Assembly (NCBI GenBank): GCA_020435965.1
Contig: JAGQYS010000009.1
Location: 1 to 33,757 of the forward strand
Length of the DNA stretch: 33,757 nt
Direction of reading: 5' to 3'
Origin: Flavobacteriaceae bacterium
Lineage (GTDB): Bacteria; Bacteroidota; Bacteroidia; Flavobacteriales; Flavobacteriaceae
Shown here: piece by piece, positions 1 to 6,617 of the stretch
Layout of the letters: each line of letters begins with the position of its first letter
Position numbering within the stretch: position 1 is the first letter of the stretch
The notes under the pieces: model-generated
What the model saw: the letters and a program-made list of their open reading frames with translations, nothing else
The model's database searches: none
Told to the model about the DNA's origin: nothing
Made by a program: the position numbers and the translations under genes

Positions 1-257
1 ATTTTACACCAAATGGTGATGGTTATAATGATACTTGGAATATCTATGGAATTGAAACTCAGGCTAACTCAAAAATTTATATATTTGACAGATATGGTAA
101 GCTTATTAAACAGCTTAATCCAACAGGAGAAGGTTGGAATGGCAGGTTTAATGGAACGCTTTTACCAACAAGTGATTATTGGTTTACAGTTGAGTACGAT
201 GAGCCAATTAGTGGAGAGAGAAAAACATTTAGAGCCCATTTTACCCTGAAAAGATAA
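1..257 (+). CDS. C-terminal end of a type IX secreted protein (type B sorting domain), 5' partial
   Basis: The frame beginning at base 3 is open from the window edge to TAA at 255-257 and gives 84 residues. It opens with FTPNGDGYNDTW and continues with KIYIFDRYGKL, GWNGRFNG, DYWFTVEY and a basic end FTLKR. This is the signature of the gliding-motility-associated C-terminal domain (CHU_C, type B sorting domain), which directs cargo through the type IX secretion system to the cell surface. The rest of the protein lies upstream of the window, so its own activity (adhesin, enzyme or other) cannot be told. Only 8 bases separate it from a PorP/SprF gene, the usual partner of type B cargo, which supports the call. 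The domain assignment is firm; the parent protein is unknown. Confidence 0.88.
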   Translation, partial: FTPNGDGYNDTWNIYGIETQANSKIYIFDRYGKLIKQLNPTGEGWNGRFNGTLLPTSDYWFTVEYDEPISGERKTFRAHFTLKR

Positions 258-265
258 AAATTGAT

Positions 266-1276
266 ATGAAGGAATTAAAACGAATTTGCTTGCTAGCAAT
301 CTTACTTCTATTTTCAAAAGTGACTATTGCGCAAGAAGGTTTACCAATATACTCCGATTATTTAACCGATAATTATTACTTGATCCATCCATCCATGGCT
401 GGCGTTGCCAATTGTGCAAAAATCAGGTTAACAGGAAGACAACAATGGTTTGGTCAGGACGAAGCGCCAAGCTTGAACACCTTAAGCATTAATGGCAGGT
501 TAGGAGATGGTCCTTCAGCAGCTGGAGCAATTGTTTTTGCTGATAAAAACGGTTACCATTCACAAACAGGAGCTTATTTAACCTATGCACATCATTTAAT
601 GTTTTCTAGAAACCCAATCGATTTAAACATGTTGTCATTTGGTTTAAGTGCTGGATTTATTCAATATAAATTAGATGAAACCTCCTTTTTAGCGGATGGT
701 TTCGACCCAATTATTGCAGGCATTGAGCAAACGGCTACTAACTTTAATATAGACTTTGGGTTCTCCTATCACTTTCTTGATTTTTACGCACATGCAACAG
801 TAAAGAATGTGCTTAACAATGAAGGGATCAATTTTAACGAGCAAGGATTAAGTTATAATAATTTAAGAACGTATTTGGTTTCTGTTGGAAATGTGTTCAG
901 CAAAATTGGTAGTGAAATGAGTTACGAGCCTTCTGTGATGTTTATGTATCGCGATGCTACAAAAGAATCATTAGTAGATGTAAATATTAAGGCTTATAGA
1001 GAAATGGACTTTGGAAAGCTTTGGGCTGGATTATCTTACAGAAGAAGTTTTGATGGAGCAGAATTTTTAAACGGAAATGGTGTTAGTAGCCAAAAACTTC
1101 AATATTTTACACCTTTAGTAGGTGTTAATTATAAAAACTTTGCTTTTGCTTATACCTATTCTTATCAAGCCAACTCAGTGGTATTTAACAATGGAGGGTT
1201 TCATCAGTTAACTTTAGGGTTTAACTTTAACTGTGTTAGAGAGAAATATGACTGCAACTGTCCAAGTGTAAATTAA
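266..1276 (+). CDS. PorP/SprF family type IX secretion system membrane protein
   Basis: The 336-residue product starts with a signal peptide (MKELKRICLLAILLLFSKVTIAQ, cleavage expected near residue 22). The mature N terminus then carries the family pattern: QEGLPIYSDY, a tyrosine and asparagine rich stretch, HPSMAGV and RQQWFG. The remainder alternates short hydrophobic and polar segments, as in an outer membrane beta-barrel, and the length is typical of the family. In Flavobacterium, SprF-type proteins are needed to secrete and attach particular type B cargo such as SprB. The gene lies 8 bases after a type B sorting domain and is followed by an intrinsic terminator, so the two genes form the end of one transcript. 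It is probably a cargo-specific partner of the upstream protein rather than the core PorP of the secretion machine, because no other core gene is next to it. Confidence 0.88.
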   Translation: MKELKRICLLAILLLFSKVTIAQEGLPIYSDYLTDNYYLIHPSMAGVANCAKIRLTGRQQWFGQDEAPSLNTLSINGRLGDGPSAAGAIVFADKNGYHSQTGAYLTYAHHLMFSRNPIDLNMLSFGLSAGFIQYKLDETSFLADGFDPIIAGIEQTATNFNIDFGFSYHFLDFYAHATVKNVLNNEGINFNEQGLSYNNLRTYLVSVGNVFSKIGSEMSYEPSVMFMYRDATKESLVDVNIKAYREMDFGKLWAGLSYRRSFDGAEFLNGNGVSSQKLQYFTPLVGVNYKNFAFAYTYSYQANSVVFNNGGFHQLTLGFNFNCVREKYDCNCPSVN

Positions 1277-1300
1277 ACTTTAAAATATAGTATTAAAAAT

Positions 1301-1323
1301 GGCTCCTATTAGGAGCCTTTTTT
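1301..1323 (+). terminator. Intrinsic terminator after the PorP/SprF gene
   Basis: The palindrome GGCTCCTATTAGGAGCC (1301-1317) is followed directly by six T. It lies 25 bases after the PorP/SprF stop codon and is preceded by an A/T-rich stretch. It is a classical Rho-independent terminator for the upstream two-gene unit. Confidence 0.88.
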
Positions 1324-1330
1324 GTTTAAA

Positions 1331-1401
1331 TGTCACATTGAGCGCAGTCGAAATGCTTCGATTTCCGAAATACTATAACTTCGACTGCTCTCCGTTTGAC
1401 A
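1331..1401. repeat. 71-bp imperfect palindromic element with TGTCA/TGACA ends
   Basis: The left arm (1331-1354, TGTCACATTGAGCGCAGTCG then AAAT) is matched by the right arm (1378-1401) read on the other strand. That strand gives TGTCAAACGGAGAGCAGTCG then AAGT, about 18 of 24 identical. The element fills the space between two convergent genes just after a terminator. It resembles dispersed REP-like elements and shares its TGTCA head with other repeats in this window. It encodes nothing. Confidence 0.65.
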
Positions 1402-1408
1402 AGGTGCA

Positions 1409-2527
1409 TTAATTCCACTGATAATTTTTCTTTTTCGCTTGTGTTTTAATGGCTTTAATCATTGCATTTTCCAATCCGTTTTTGGTATCTTTTTGTTTTT
1501 CTGCGATATAAGCTTTACGCTTGCTGTTTAATTCTTGAATTTCTTTATTAATAGCATCACGTTCTTTTTGCTTCTTTTCAAGGTAAGCTTTTACTTCTTC
1601 TGAGCTTTTACCTTTTAGTTCATCAGGTAATTCACTTGGTTTTAATTTTTCAATAACAACTTCTTCTTGTTCAACAGCGTCTACCAAATCCCAAGATGAA
1701 TTTTTGTATAAGTGAGAGCTTTTGCTTACAGTTCTTCCAACTGCGTTTGCCTTGCTGTAATCTTTGGCTTTATCGTCTTGTTCAGCTTGCAACTGCATTT
1801 TTTCTCTACCTTTATTTCCATACATGACATAAGTTCCATTAAGTTTTTTGTTGAGCTTTAAAATAGCATCATCGTAAGGCGAAGCAATATGAACTGTAGC
1901 TTTGTTATGGTTTATGGCCATATAATCGCCCTTAGTTAAATCAGCACCTTCTTTCCAATAGGTAGAAATACCATCATAATAATCGCCACAAAAAATAGTA
2001 TTTACAGTAACATCTTTTTCATTGGCATTTACTGCTGCATGTTTATAGCTTAAATACCCTTGATTAAAAGGTTCGTTTCCTGCTATGAAAATAAGTTTTA
2101 AGTCATCAGGATTGTTTCCCCATTTTAATTGATTTAACGAGGTTTGAATAACTTGACCACAATATTCATTGCCTCCATTTGTAGTGAGAGAAAACAGTTC
2201 TTTTGAAATATCATCAAGGTCTTCACTGAAGCCTATAACTTGTCTTATGTAGCCTTCATCACTGTTTAATCTGTCGTTACCATATTCATAAATGGCGATT
2301 TGAAGGTTTGGTCGTTCACCTTCGCACTTGGCATAAGAAAGTTCGTTAACTATTTCCCATAATTGTGCTTTGGCTTGGTCTATTAATCCATCCATGCTAT
2401 TGCTAGTGTCTAATAATAGCGCAACCTTTATGAATTGCTTGTTTGACTTAGGTTTGTTATTCGCATTTGTTGCGAATGTTCCAACCATAAGAAGTCCAAT
2501 AAAGAAGGTTTTAATTTGAGTTGTCAT
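1409..2527 (-). CDS. Secreted von Willebrand factor A domain protein, function unknown
   Basis: The product has 372 residues. An N-terminal hydrophobic segment (residues 5-22) looks like a signal peptide, so it should be exported to the periplasm or surface. A von Willebrand A domain spans roughly residues 33-225. The metal-site motif DTSNSM lies at 40-45 (DxSxS pattern), with a downstream TTNGGNEYCG and a hydrophobic strand LKLIFIAGNEPF. After the domain comes a charged helical tail (about 270-372) rich in K, E and Q, including EVKAYLEKKQKERDAINKEI, likely a coiled coil. Two cysteines in the A domain may form a disulfide. It stands alone, convergent with the PorP/SprF gene and divergent from the sensor kinase. 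Such domains usually mediate metal-dependent protein binding; I do not recognise a named family. Confidence 0.75.
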   Translation of the reverse strand: MTTQIKTFFIGLLMVGTFATNANNKPKSNKQFIKVALLLDTSNSMDGLIDQAKAQLWEIVNELSYAKCEGERPNLQIAIYEYGNDRLNSDEGYIRQVIGFSEDLDDISKELFSLTTNGGNEYCGQVIQTSLNQLKWGNNPDDLKLIFIAGNEPFNQGYLSYKHAAVNANEKDVTVNTIFCGDYYDGISTYWKEGADLTKGDYMAINHNKATVHIASPYDDAILKLNKKLNGTYVMYGNKGREKMQLQAEQDDKAKDYSKANAVGRTVSKSSHLYKNSSWDLVDAVEQEEVVIEKLKPSELPDELKGKSSEEVKAYLEKKQKERDAINKEIQELNSKRKAYIAEKQKDTKNGLENAMIKAIKTQAKKKNYQWN

Positions 2528-2600
2528 GATTTGCTTGTTTTAAATTGATGAATGTTGTTTATTAAAGTAAAATTAAGTTCAACTTTTTTCTCAGAAAACC

Positions 2601-2680
2601 TTGAATGAGTAAACACCTCATTTGAATGAGGGAAAATGTATTTTAAATGCGTAAAATGGTAAAATTTGGAGGTAAAATGG
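2601..2680 (+). promoter_or_regulatory. Direct repeats spaced 21 bp upstream of the sensor kinase gene
   Basis: TTGAATGAG occurs at 2601-2609 and 2622-2630, and GTAAAATGG at 2651-2659 and 2672-2680. Each pair is 21 bp start to start, that is 9-bp repeats with a 12-bp spacer. A weaker third copy, TTAAATGCG (2643-2651), continues the 21-bp phase of the first pair. The second TTGAATGAG also lies in the dyad CTCATTTGAATGAG. The spacing is that of paired LytTR binding sites, although the bases do not match the published LytTR consensus. The divergent VWA gene shares this 221-bp gap. Confidence 0.4.
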
Positions 2681-2748
2681 CTGTTTTGCCGATTTTAGCA
2701 TTTTATAATGCCAAGTAAAGTGTGTAAGTTTACGTTTCAAATTTAATA

Positions 2749-4932
2749 ATGAAACACATTTTTAAACATATCATTATTTGTGTCACCTTGTGTTTAAGTG
2801 CGTATTCATGGTCTCAAACCAACAATGCAACTAAAAAGCAAGAAACTTTTATTGTTAGAGGATCGGTTATTGAAAGTGACACCAACAAACCAATTCCAAA
2901 AGTGAATGTTGAGGTCAATGGAGGCGCTTATACCACTACAAATAGTGAAGGAGAGTTTAGAATTCAAGTGAAGATGAATGATGAACTTGTAATTAGACAT
3001 AGTGATTTTGAAACGGTTTATATCATCATAAAAAGTAACGAAAGAATCACTGTAAAGGTTCAACCCAATTCTAGAAACCTATCAACAAAATACAAACGTA
3101 TTGATGCCAATCTGTTTAATGCCTTGATAGATTCGGCCGAATATTATAAAAAGAGAAATACAGACAAGAGCATTGAGTTTATTACAGATGCTAAAGCTAT
3201 TGCTAACTCTAGCAAAAATAATGCAACGGTTTATGAAGTTTTGGCAGATGTATTTTTTGAATTAAAACAGTATGATCTTGCTGTAACAAACTACAAAATA
3301 AGCCTTCAAAATATAAATTCGGTTGAGGTAAGGTTAAAAATTGCAAAGGCTTATGAACTCAATAAAAACTATCAAGAAAGTCTAGATATGTATAATGCCT
3401 TAGACAGAAAAACACTTTCCAATTGGCAAAAAGTTGTTTTACTTGAAGGTCTTGGCGATGTTTATTACAATACCAAAAATTACACTAAAGCGATTGACGC
3501 ATTTAACCAAGGTTTATTGGTAGCTCAGGAACATTTAATCACACCTAAAGTTACTGATTTAAATTCTAAAATTGCGCAATCGTATCAGGCAAGTGGAGCT
3601 AATGATAAAGCTTCAGGATATTTTGAAAATTCCCTGAACCTCGCTAATAAAGAAAACAAAAAAAGAGCAGCCGAAGAAAAAGTAAAAGTAGCCGATTTTC
3701 AAAACATTAATCAAGCTTACGAAGCCGAAATTGAATTACGAAAAGATGCTTTAGATGATATTGAAGACATTGAACACGACTCGATAATTAATAACGAAAG
3801 TGCCTTAACACCACAAAAACAAAACTATAAAATTGGTAATGCCTATGCCTTGCAGAAAGATTTTGGCAATGCCATTAACTTTTTGGAAAAAAGTATTGTG
3901 GAAGCTGAAAGTAAAGAGGATTTGGTTGTTAAAAAAGATGCAACCAGAAAACTCTCTGAAGTATATAGAGACGCTGGAGATATTGAAAAAGCACTCACAA
4001 CAGCCAAAGAATATGAGCGCTTGGTTGATGAGCTTTACATTAAAAAAGACCAGGAAATTTCTCAGGCTGCAAGAGTAAGGCAAGATTTAAACGAAAAACA
4101 GAACAGGATTGCAAGCTTAGAAAAAGACAGAGCCTTGTCTGAAAGTAGATTTCAGCTCACACAAGAACGTAATAAGAGTCAAGAACTCATCATTTATTCC
4201 TTGATTGGTGGAGTTGTTTTGCTCTTGTTTGCTGGCTATTTTATGTTCAAGAATATGAAGCAACAGAAATTAAACAATAATCTTTTAGCTTTGAAATCGT
4301 TGCGTAGCCAGATGAATCCGCATTTTATTTTTAATGCGCTCAATTCTGTAAATAGTTTTATAGCAAGCAATGACGAACGCACTGCAAATAAATATCTATC
4401 TGATTTTTCATTGCTGATGCGAGCTGTTTTAGAGAATAGTGAAGAAGATTTTATTCCGCTGGAAAAGGAAATTGAGTTACTAGAACTTTACACAAAACTG
4501 GAGCATTTTAGGTTTAGGGATAAGTTTGATTATTCAATAACCATAGATGATAATGTAAACATTGATGATTTTCAAATTCCGCCAATGTTGTTACAACCTT
4601 ATATTGAAAATGCGGTTTGGCATGGATTGAGATATAAAACAGAGAAAGGCCAACTCAACATCAATATCACACAAGTTGATAAAAACGAACTTAAAATAAG
4701 CATAATCGATGATGGTATAGGAAGGGAAAAATCCAAAGCCATGAAAACCGAAAACCAGAAAAAGCACAACTCAAAAGGTTTAGGCAATATTAAAAAGCGC
4801 GTTGCAATTTTGAATGAAATGTACAAAGACAAAGTAGATGTTTTTATTGAAGATTTTGTTGATGTAGAAGAACAATCTGACATTCAGCAGGACAAAGGAA
4901 CAAAAGTAGTGGTAACTTTAAAGAAAGACTGA
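2749..4932 (+). CDS. TPR sensor histidine kinase of the LytS/YehU type with an N-terminal carboxypeptidase-regulatory-like domain
   Basis: The product has 727 residues. A signal peptide (1-22, ending AYSWSQ) precedes a beta-rich domain at about 33-106 (FIVRGSVIESDTNKPIPKVN ... TTTNSEGEF), which matches the CarboxypepD_reg-like fold. TPR repeats follow (about 110-440), then a coiled coil (about 443-478) and one membrane helix (about 480-499). The cytoplasmic part is a His_kinase domain with QMNPHFIFNALNS, the phosphoacceptor being His525. The ATPase follows, with N box PYIENAVWHG (Asn621), G box DDGIG (about 653) and KGLGNIKKR. The protein should sense something in the periplasm and phosphorylate the LytTR regulator encoded next. 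The gap to that gene is 204 bp and full of palindromes. Phased repeats upstream may allow feedback control. Architecture is clear; the signal is unknown. Confidence 0.9.
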   Translation: MKHIFKHIIICVTLCLSAYSWSQTNNATKKQETFIVRGSVIESDTNKPIPKVNVEVNGGAYTTTNSEGEFRIQVKMNDELVIRHSDFETVYIIIKSNERITVKVQPNSRNLSTKYKRIDANLFNALIDSAEYYKKRNTDKSIEFITDAKAIANSSKNNATVYEVLADVFFELKQYDLAVTNYKISLQNINSVEVRLKIAKAYELNKNYQESLDMYNALDRKTLSNWQKVVLLEGLGDVYYNTKNYTKAIDAFNQGLLVAQEHLITPKVTDLNSKIAQSYQASGANDKASGYFENSLNLANKENKKRAAEEKVKVADFQNINQAYEAEIELRKDALDDIEDIEHDSIINNESALTPQKQNYKIGNAYALQKDFGNAINFLEKSIVEAESKEDLVVKKDATRKLSEVYRDAGDIEKALTTAKEYERLVDELYIKKDQEISQAARVRQDLNEKQNRIASLEKDRALSESRFQLTQERNKSQELIIYSLIGGVVLLLFAGYFMFKNMKQQKLNNNLLALKSLRSQMNPHFIFNALNSVNSFIASNDERTANKYLSDFSLLMRAVLENSEEDFIPLEKEIELLELYTKLEHFRFRDKFDYSITIDDNVNIDDFQIPPMLLQPYIENAVWHGLRYKTEKGQLNINITQVDKNELKISIIDDGIGREKSKAMKTENQKKHNSKGLGNIKKRVAILNEMYKDKVDVFIEDFVDVEEQSDIQQDKGTKVVVTLKKD

Positions 4933-4971
4933 AGCATGAAGTTTGAAGCATGAAGTTATACTTCTAGCTTC
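4930..4971. repeat. Perfect 14-bp tandem duplication at the kinase stop codon, with overlapping hairpin
   Basis: TGAAGCATGAAGTT occurs twice without a gap (4930-4943 and 4944-4957). The first TGA is the stop codon of the kinase gene. The second copy enters a dyad: GAAGC (4945-4949) and GAAGT (4952-4956) can pair with ACTTC (4960-4964) and GCTTC (4967-4971). No T-run follows, so it is not a typical intrinsic terminator. Confidence 0.7.
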
Positions 4972-4986
4972 TGAGTAATAAAAAAT

Positions 4987-5026
4987 CCTTCCCTTTTTAA
5001 GGGAAGGTGTCCGAAGGACGGAAGGG
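4987..5026. repeat. Double-hairpin palindromic element between kinase and regulator genes
   Basis: CCTTCCCTT (4987-4995) pairs with AAGGGAAGG (4999-5007). This is followed by a second small hairpin, GTCC-GAA-GGAC (5009-5019), and then GGAAGGG (5020-5026), which could pair alternatively with the first arm. This compact GC-richer block in A/T-rich spacer looks like a dispersed REP-like element rather than a coding or promoter sequence. Confidence 0.6.
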
Positions 5027-5112
5027 TAATAAATTACCTTTATTTTTAATAAATTGTATTAGCAATAATTTGAATCTATTTTAAGAAAGATTATTTATTA
5101 TTAACTAAAAAG

Positions 5113-5132
5113 ATTCCTGCCTTCGCAGGAAA
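5113..5132 (-). repeat. ATTCCTGC palindrome, minus orientation, just before the response regulator start
   Basis: TTCCTGC (5114-5120), loop CTTC and GCAGGAA (5125-5131) form a 7-bp hairpin. Read on the minus strand it gives TTCCTGCGAAGGCAGGAATC followed by T5, the same unit seen on the plus strand at 5875 and 6540. It ends 5 bases before the ATG at 5137, so the hairpin would sit in the ribosome footprint of the response regulator message. Confidence 0.65.
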
Positions 5133-5136
5133 TAGT

Positions 5137-5871
5137 ATGAAACTAAACGCGATCATAGTAGAAGACGAAGAAACAAGTAGGGACATTTTAAGAAACTACT
5201 TAAAAAAATATTGTCCAAATGTGGCTATTTTAGGTGAAGCAGCAAATGTAGATGAGGCTCTAGTGCTCATTAGAAACAATAAATTAGATTTAGTGTTTCT
5301 GGATGTTGAAATGCCTTATGGCAATGCTTTTGATTTACTGGACAAGGTTGGTGACAGAACGTTTGAAACCATTTTCGTTACTGCCTATAACCATTACGCT
5401 ATGGATGCTTTAAATGCTCATGCAAGCTATTATTTAATGAAACCAATTTCTATAGATGAGCTCATAAAAGCAGTAGACTATGTTGTTGAAATAAAAACTA
5501 AGGAAGAAGCATTGCAAGATGAAGTTTTAGTGCCAAAAACTAATAATGTAAATGGAAAAATAACCATACCACAGCAAGATGGTTTTGAGGTATTAGAAAC
5601 AGCTAACATATTATATTGTAAAGCTGATGATAATTACACACAGATTTACTTAAACAACAACAAAAAGAAACTGGTAAGCAAAACCTTAAAGTATTTTGAA
5701 GATGCATTATTAGATTCTGGATTTGTTAGAGTACATAAAAGTTATTTGGTTAATGTTAACGAAGTAGTGAAATATGTAAAAGGTAAAGGTGGAAGCGTAG
5801 TGCTAAGTAACGGAAAAGAAATTATGGTTTCAGCATCAAAGAAATCTGATTTATTGTCTTATTTTAAATAA
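5137..5871 (+). CDS. LytTR family response regulator
   Basis: The product has 244 residues in two domains. The receiver domain (about 1-120) has the acidic pocket VEDEE at 8-12. Its phosphoacceptor is Asp56 in VFLDVEMP, with the conserved Thr82 (FVTAY) and Lys102-Pro103 (MKPIS). A LytTR DNA-binding domain (about 140-243) has VLETANILYCKADDNYTQIY, an SKTLKYFED segment and FVRVHKSYLVN. The pairing with the LytS-type kinase immediately upstream is the normal arrangement, and the regulator likely acts on promoters with paired 9-bp direct repeats. The ATG at 5137 is the only start that gives a whole receiver domain. The gene is bracketed by inverted copies of one palindrome (5113-5132 and 5875-5896). 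Targets are not known from sequence. Confidence 0.92.
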   Translation: MKLNAIIVEDEETSRDILRNYLKKYCPNVAILGEAANVDEALVLIRNNKLDLVFLDVEMPYGNAFDLLDKVGDRTFETIFVTAYNHYAMDALNAHASYYLMKPISIDELIKAVDYVVEIKTKEEALQDEVLVPKTNNVNGKITIPQQDGFEVLETANILYCKADDNYTQIYLNNNKKKLVSKTLKYFEDALLDSGFVRVHKSYLVNVNEVVKYVKGKGGSVVLSNGKEIMVSASKKSDLLSYFK

Positions 5872-5874
5872 CAA

Positions 5875-5896
5875 ATTCCTGCGGAGGCAGGAATCT
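5875..5896 (+). repeat. ATTCCTGC palindrome, plus orientation, after the response regulator gene
   Basis: ATTCCTGC (5875-5882), loop GGAG and GCAGGAAT (5887-5894) form a perfect 8-bp stem followed by CT. It lies 3 bases after the regulator stop codon. No T-run follows, so termination would be weak. It is the same unit as at 5113 (opposite strand) and 6540 (same strand). Confidence 0.7.
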
Positions 5897-5994
5897 CATG
5901 AAAAGAAACTATATGTTTAAATCTAATTGTTGATGAAACAAGGTTGAACAAAACTAGAATAAATAACCAAAGGATTCTCACCTAAGTAAATGAG

Positions 5995-6014
5995 ATTCCT
6001 TTTTTCAAAGGAAT
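5995..6014 (+). promoter_or_regulatory. Hairpin ending 4 bases before the start codon of the carbonic-anhydrase-like gene
   Basis: ATTCCTTT (5995-6002), loop TTTC and AAAGGAAT (6007-6014) form an 8-bp stem just before ATG at 6019. It would cover the region where a ribosome binds. The stem is A/T-rich and only moderately stable. It may regulate translation or be a chance or degraded repeat. Confidence 0.4.
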
Positions 6015-6018
6015 TAAT

Positions 6019-6534
6019 ATGCCAATCATAAAACCAGTAAACGGAAAAACACCAAGCATACCAGACGATTGTTACATTGCTGAAAATGCAACCATTGTTG
6101 GAGAGGTTACTATGGGAAACCAATGCAGTATTTGGTTTAATGCAGTGATTCGTGGTGATGTACATTACATAAAAATGGGGAACAAAGTCAACGTACAAGA
6201 TGGAGCAGTCATTCACGCAACTTATAAAACCTCACCAACTACTATTGGCAATAATGTGTCTATTGGTCATAATGCCATTGTACATGGTTGTACCATTCAA
6301 GACAATGTCCTTATTGGAATGGGAAGCATTGTGATGGACGATTGTGTTGTGGAAAGCAACAGCATTATTGCAGCAGGAGCAGTGGTAACCAAAAACACTA
6401 GAGTAGAAGCAGGCAGTATTTATGCTGGAACTCCAGCAAAAAAGATAAAAGACATTAGCAAAGAACTTATTTCAGGAGAGATTAATAGAATTGCTGATAA
6501 TTACGTAAAGTATTCGAGTTGGTTTAAGGAGTAA
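6019..6534 (+). CDS. Gamma-carbonic-anhydrase-like left-handed beta-helix protein
   Basis: The 171-residue product is made almost entirely of hexapeptide repeats (for example GNQCSIWFNAVIRGDV, VQDGAVIHAT, TIGNNVSIGHNAIVHG), which fold as a left-handed beta-helix trimer. The three metal-binding histidines of the gamma carbonic anhydrase family are present: His66 in AVIHAT, and His84 and His89 in IGHNAIVHG. The Arg45-Gly-Asp47 motif is also there. The C terminus ends in a helix (SKELISGEINRIADNYVKY), as in YrdA/CaiE-type members. It is probably a zinc enzyme or a close homolog whose carbonic anhydrase activity may be weak, as known for many bacterial members. There is no signal peptide, so it is cytoplasmic. 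It seems to be a single gene, ending at a palindrome with a T-run. Confidence 0.88.
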   Translation: MPIIKPVNGKTPSIPDDCYIAENATIVGEVTMGNQCSIWFNAVIRGDVHYIKMGNKVNVQDGAVIHATYKTSPTTIGNNVSIGHNAIVHGCTIQDNVLIGMGSIVMDDCVVESNSIIAAGAVVTKNTRVEAGSIYAGTPAKKIKDISKELISGEINRIADNYVKYSSWFKE

Positions 6535-6535
6535 C

Positions 6536-6611
6536 TGTCATTCCTGCGAAAGCAGGAATCTTTTTTAAATTGTATAGAGTTTGTGGATTCCGCATCAAGT
6601 GCGGAATGACA
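6536..6611. repeat. Head-to-tail-reversed pair of TGTCATTCC palindromes (BIME-like)
   Basis: Unit 1 on the plus strand is TGTCATTCCTGCGAAAGCAG plus GAATC (6536-6560). Unit 2 on the minus strand reads TGTCATTCCGCACTTGATGC plus GGAATC (6611-6586). Both have the head TGTCATTCC and tail GGAATC with different stem interiors and loops. The pair fills the space between convergent genes (the carbonic-anhydrase-like gene and murI). It is built like a paired REP element. Confidence 0.7.
6540..6566 (+). terminator. Palindrome acting as terminator of the carbonic-anhydrase-like gene
   Basis: ATTCCTGC (6540-6547), tetraloop GAAA and GCAGGAAT (6552-6559) are followed by C and T6 (6561-6566). A stable GNRA-type loop on an 8-bp stem with a T-run, 6 bases after the stop codon, has all the properties of an intrinsic terminator. 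It is also one unit of a repeat. Confidence 0.75.
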
Positions 6612-6617
6612 AAAAAA

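Noticed and set aside
13..249. A 78-codon ATG-started open frame at the window start
   Set aside because: The frame starting at base 3 gives a clear type B sorting domain with a proper stop at 257; the other frame is a by-product of it.
2684..2732. TTTTG (2684-2688) and TAAGTTTA (2725-2732) as a promoter of the kinase gene
   Set aside because: The spacing of 36 bp is far too long and the second element lacks the final G.
3805..4083. Minus-strand frame opposite the sensor kinase TPR region
   Set aside because: It is antisense to a confidently identified gene and has no recognisable domain.
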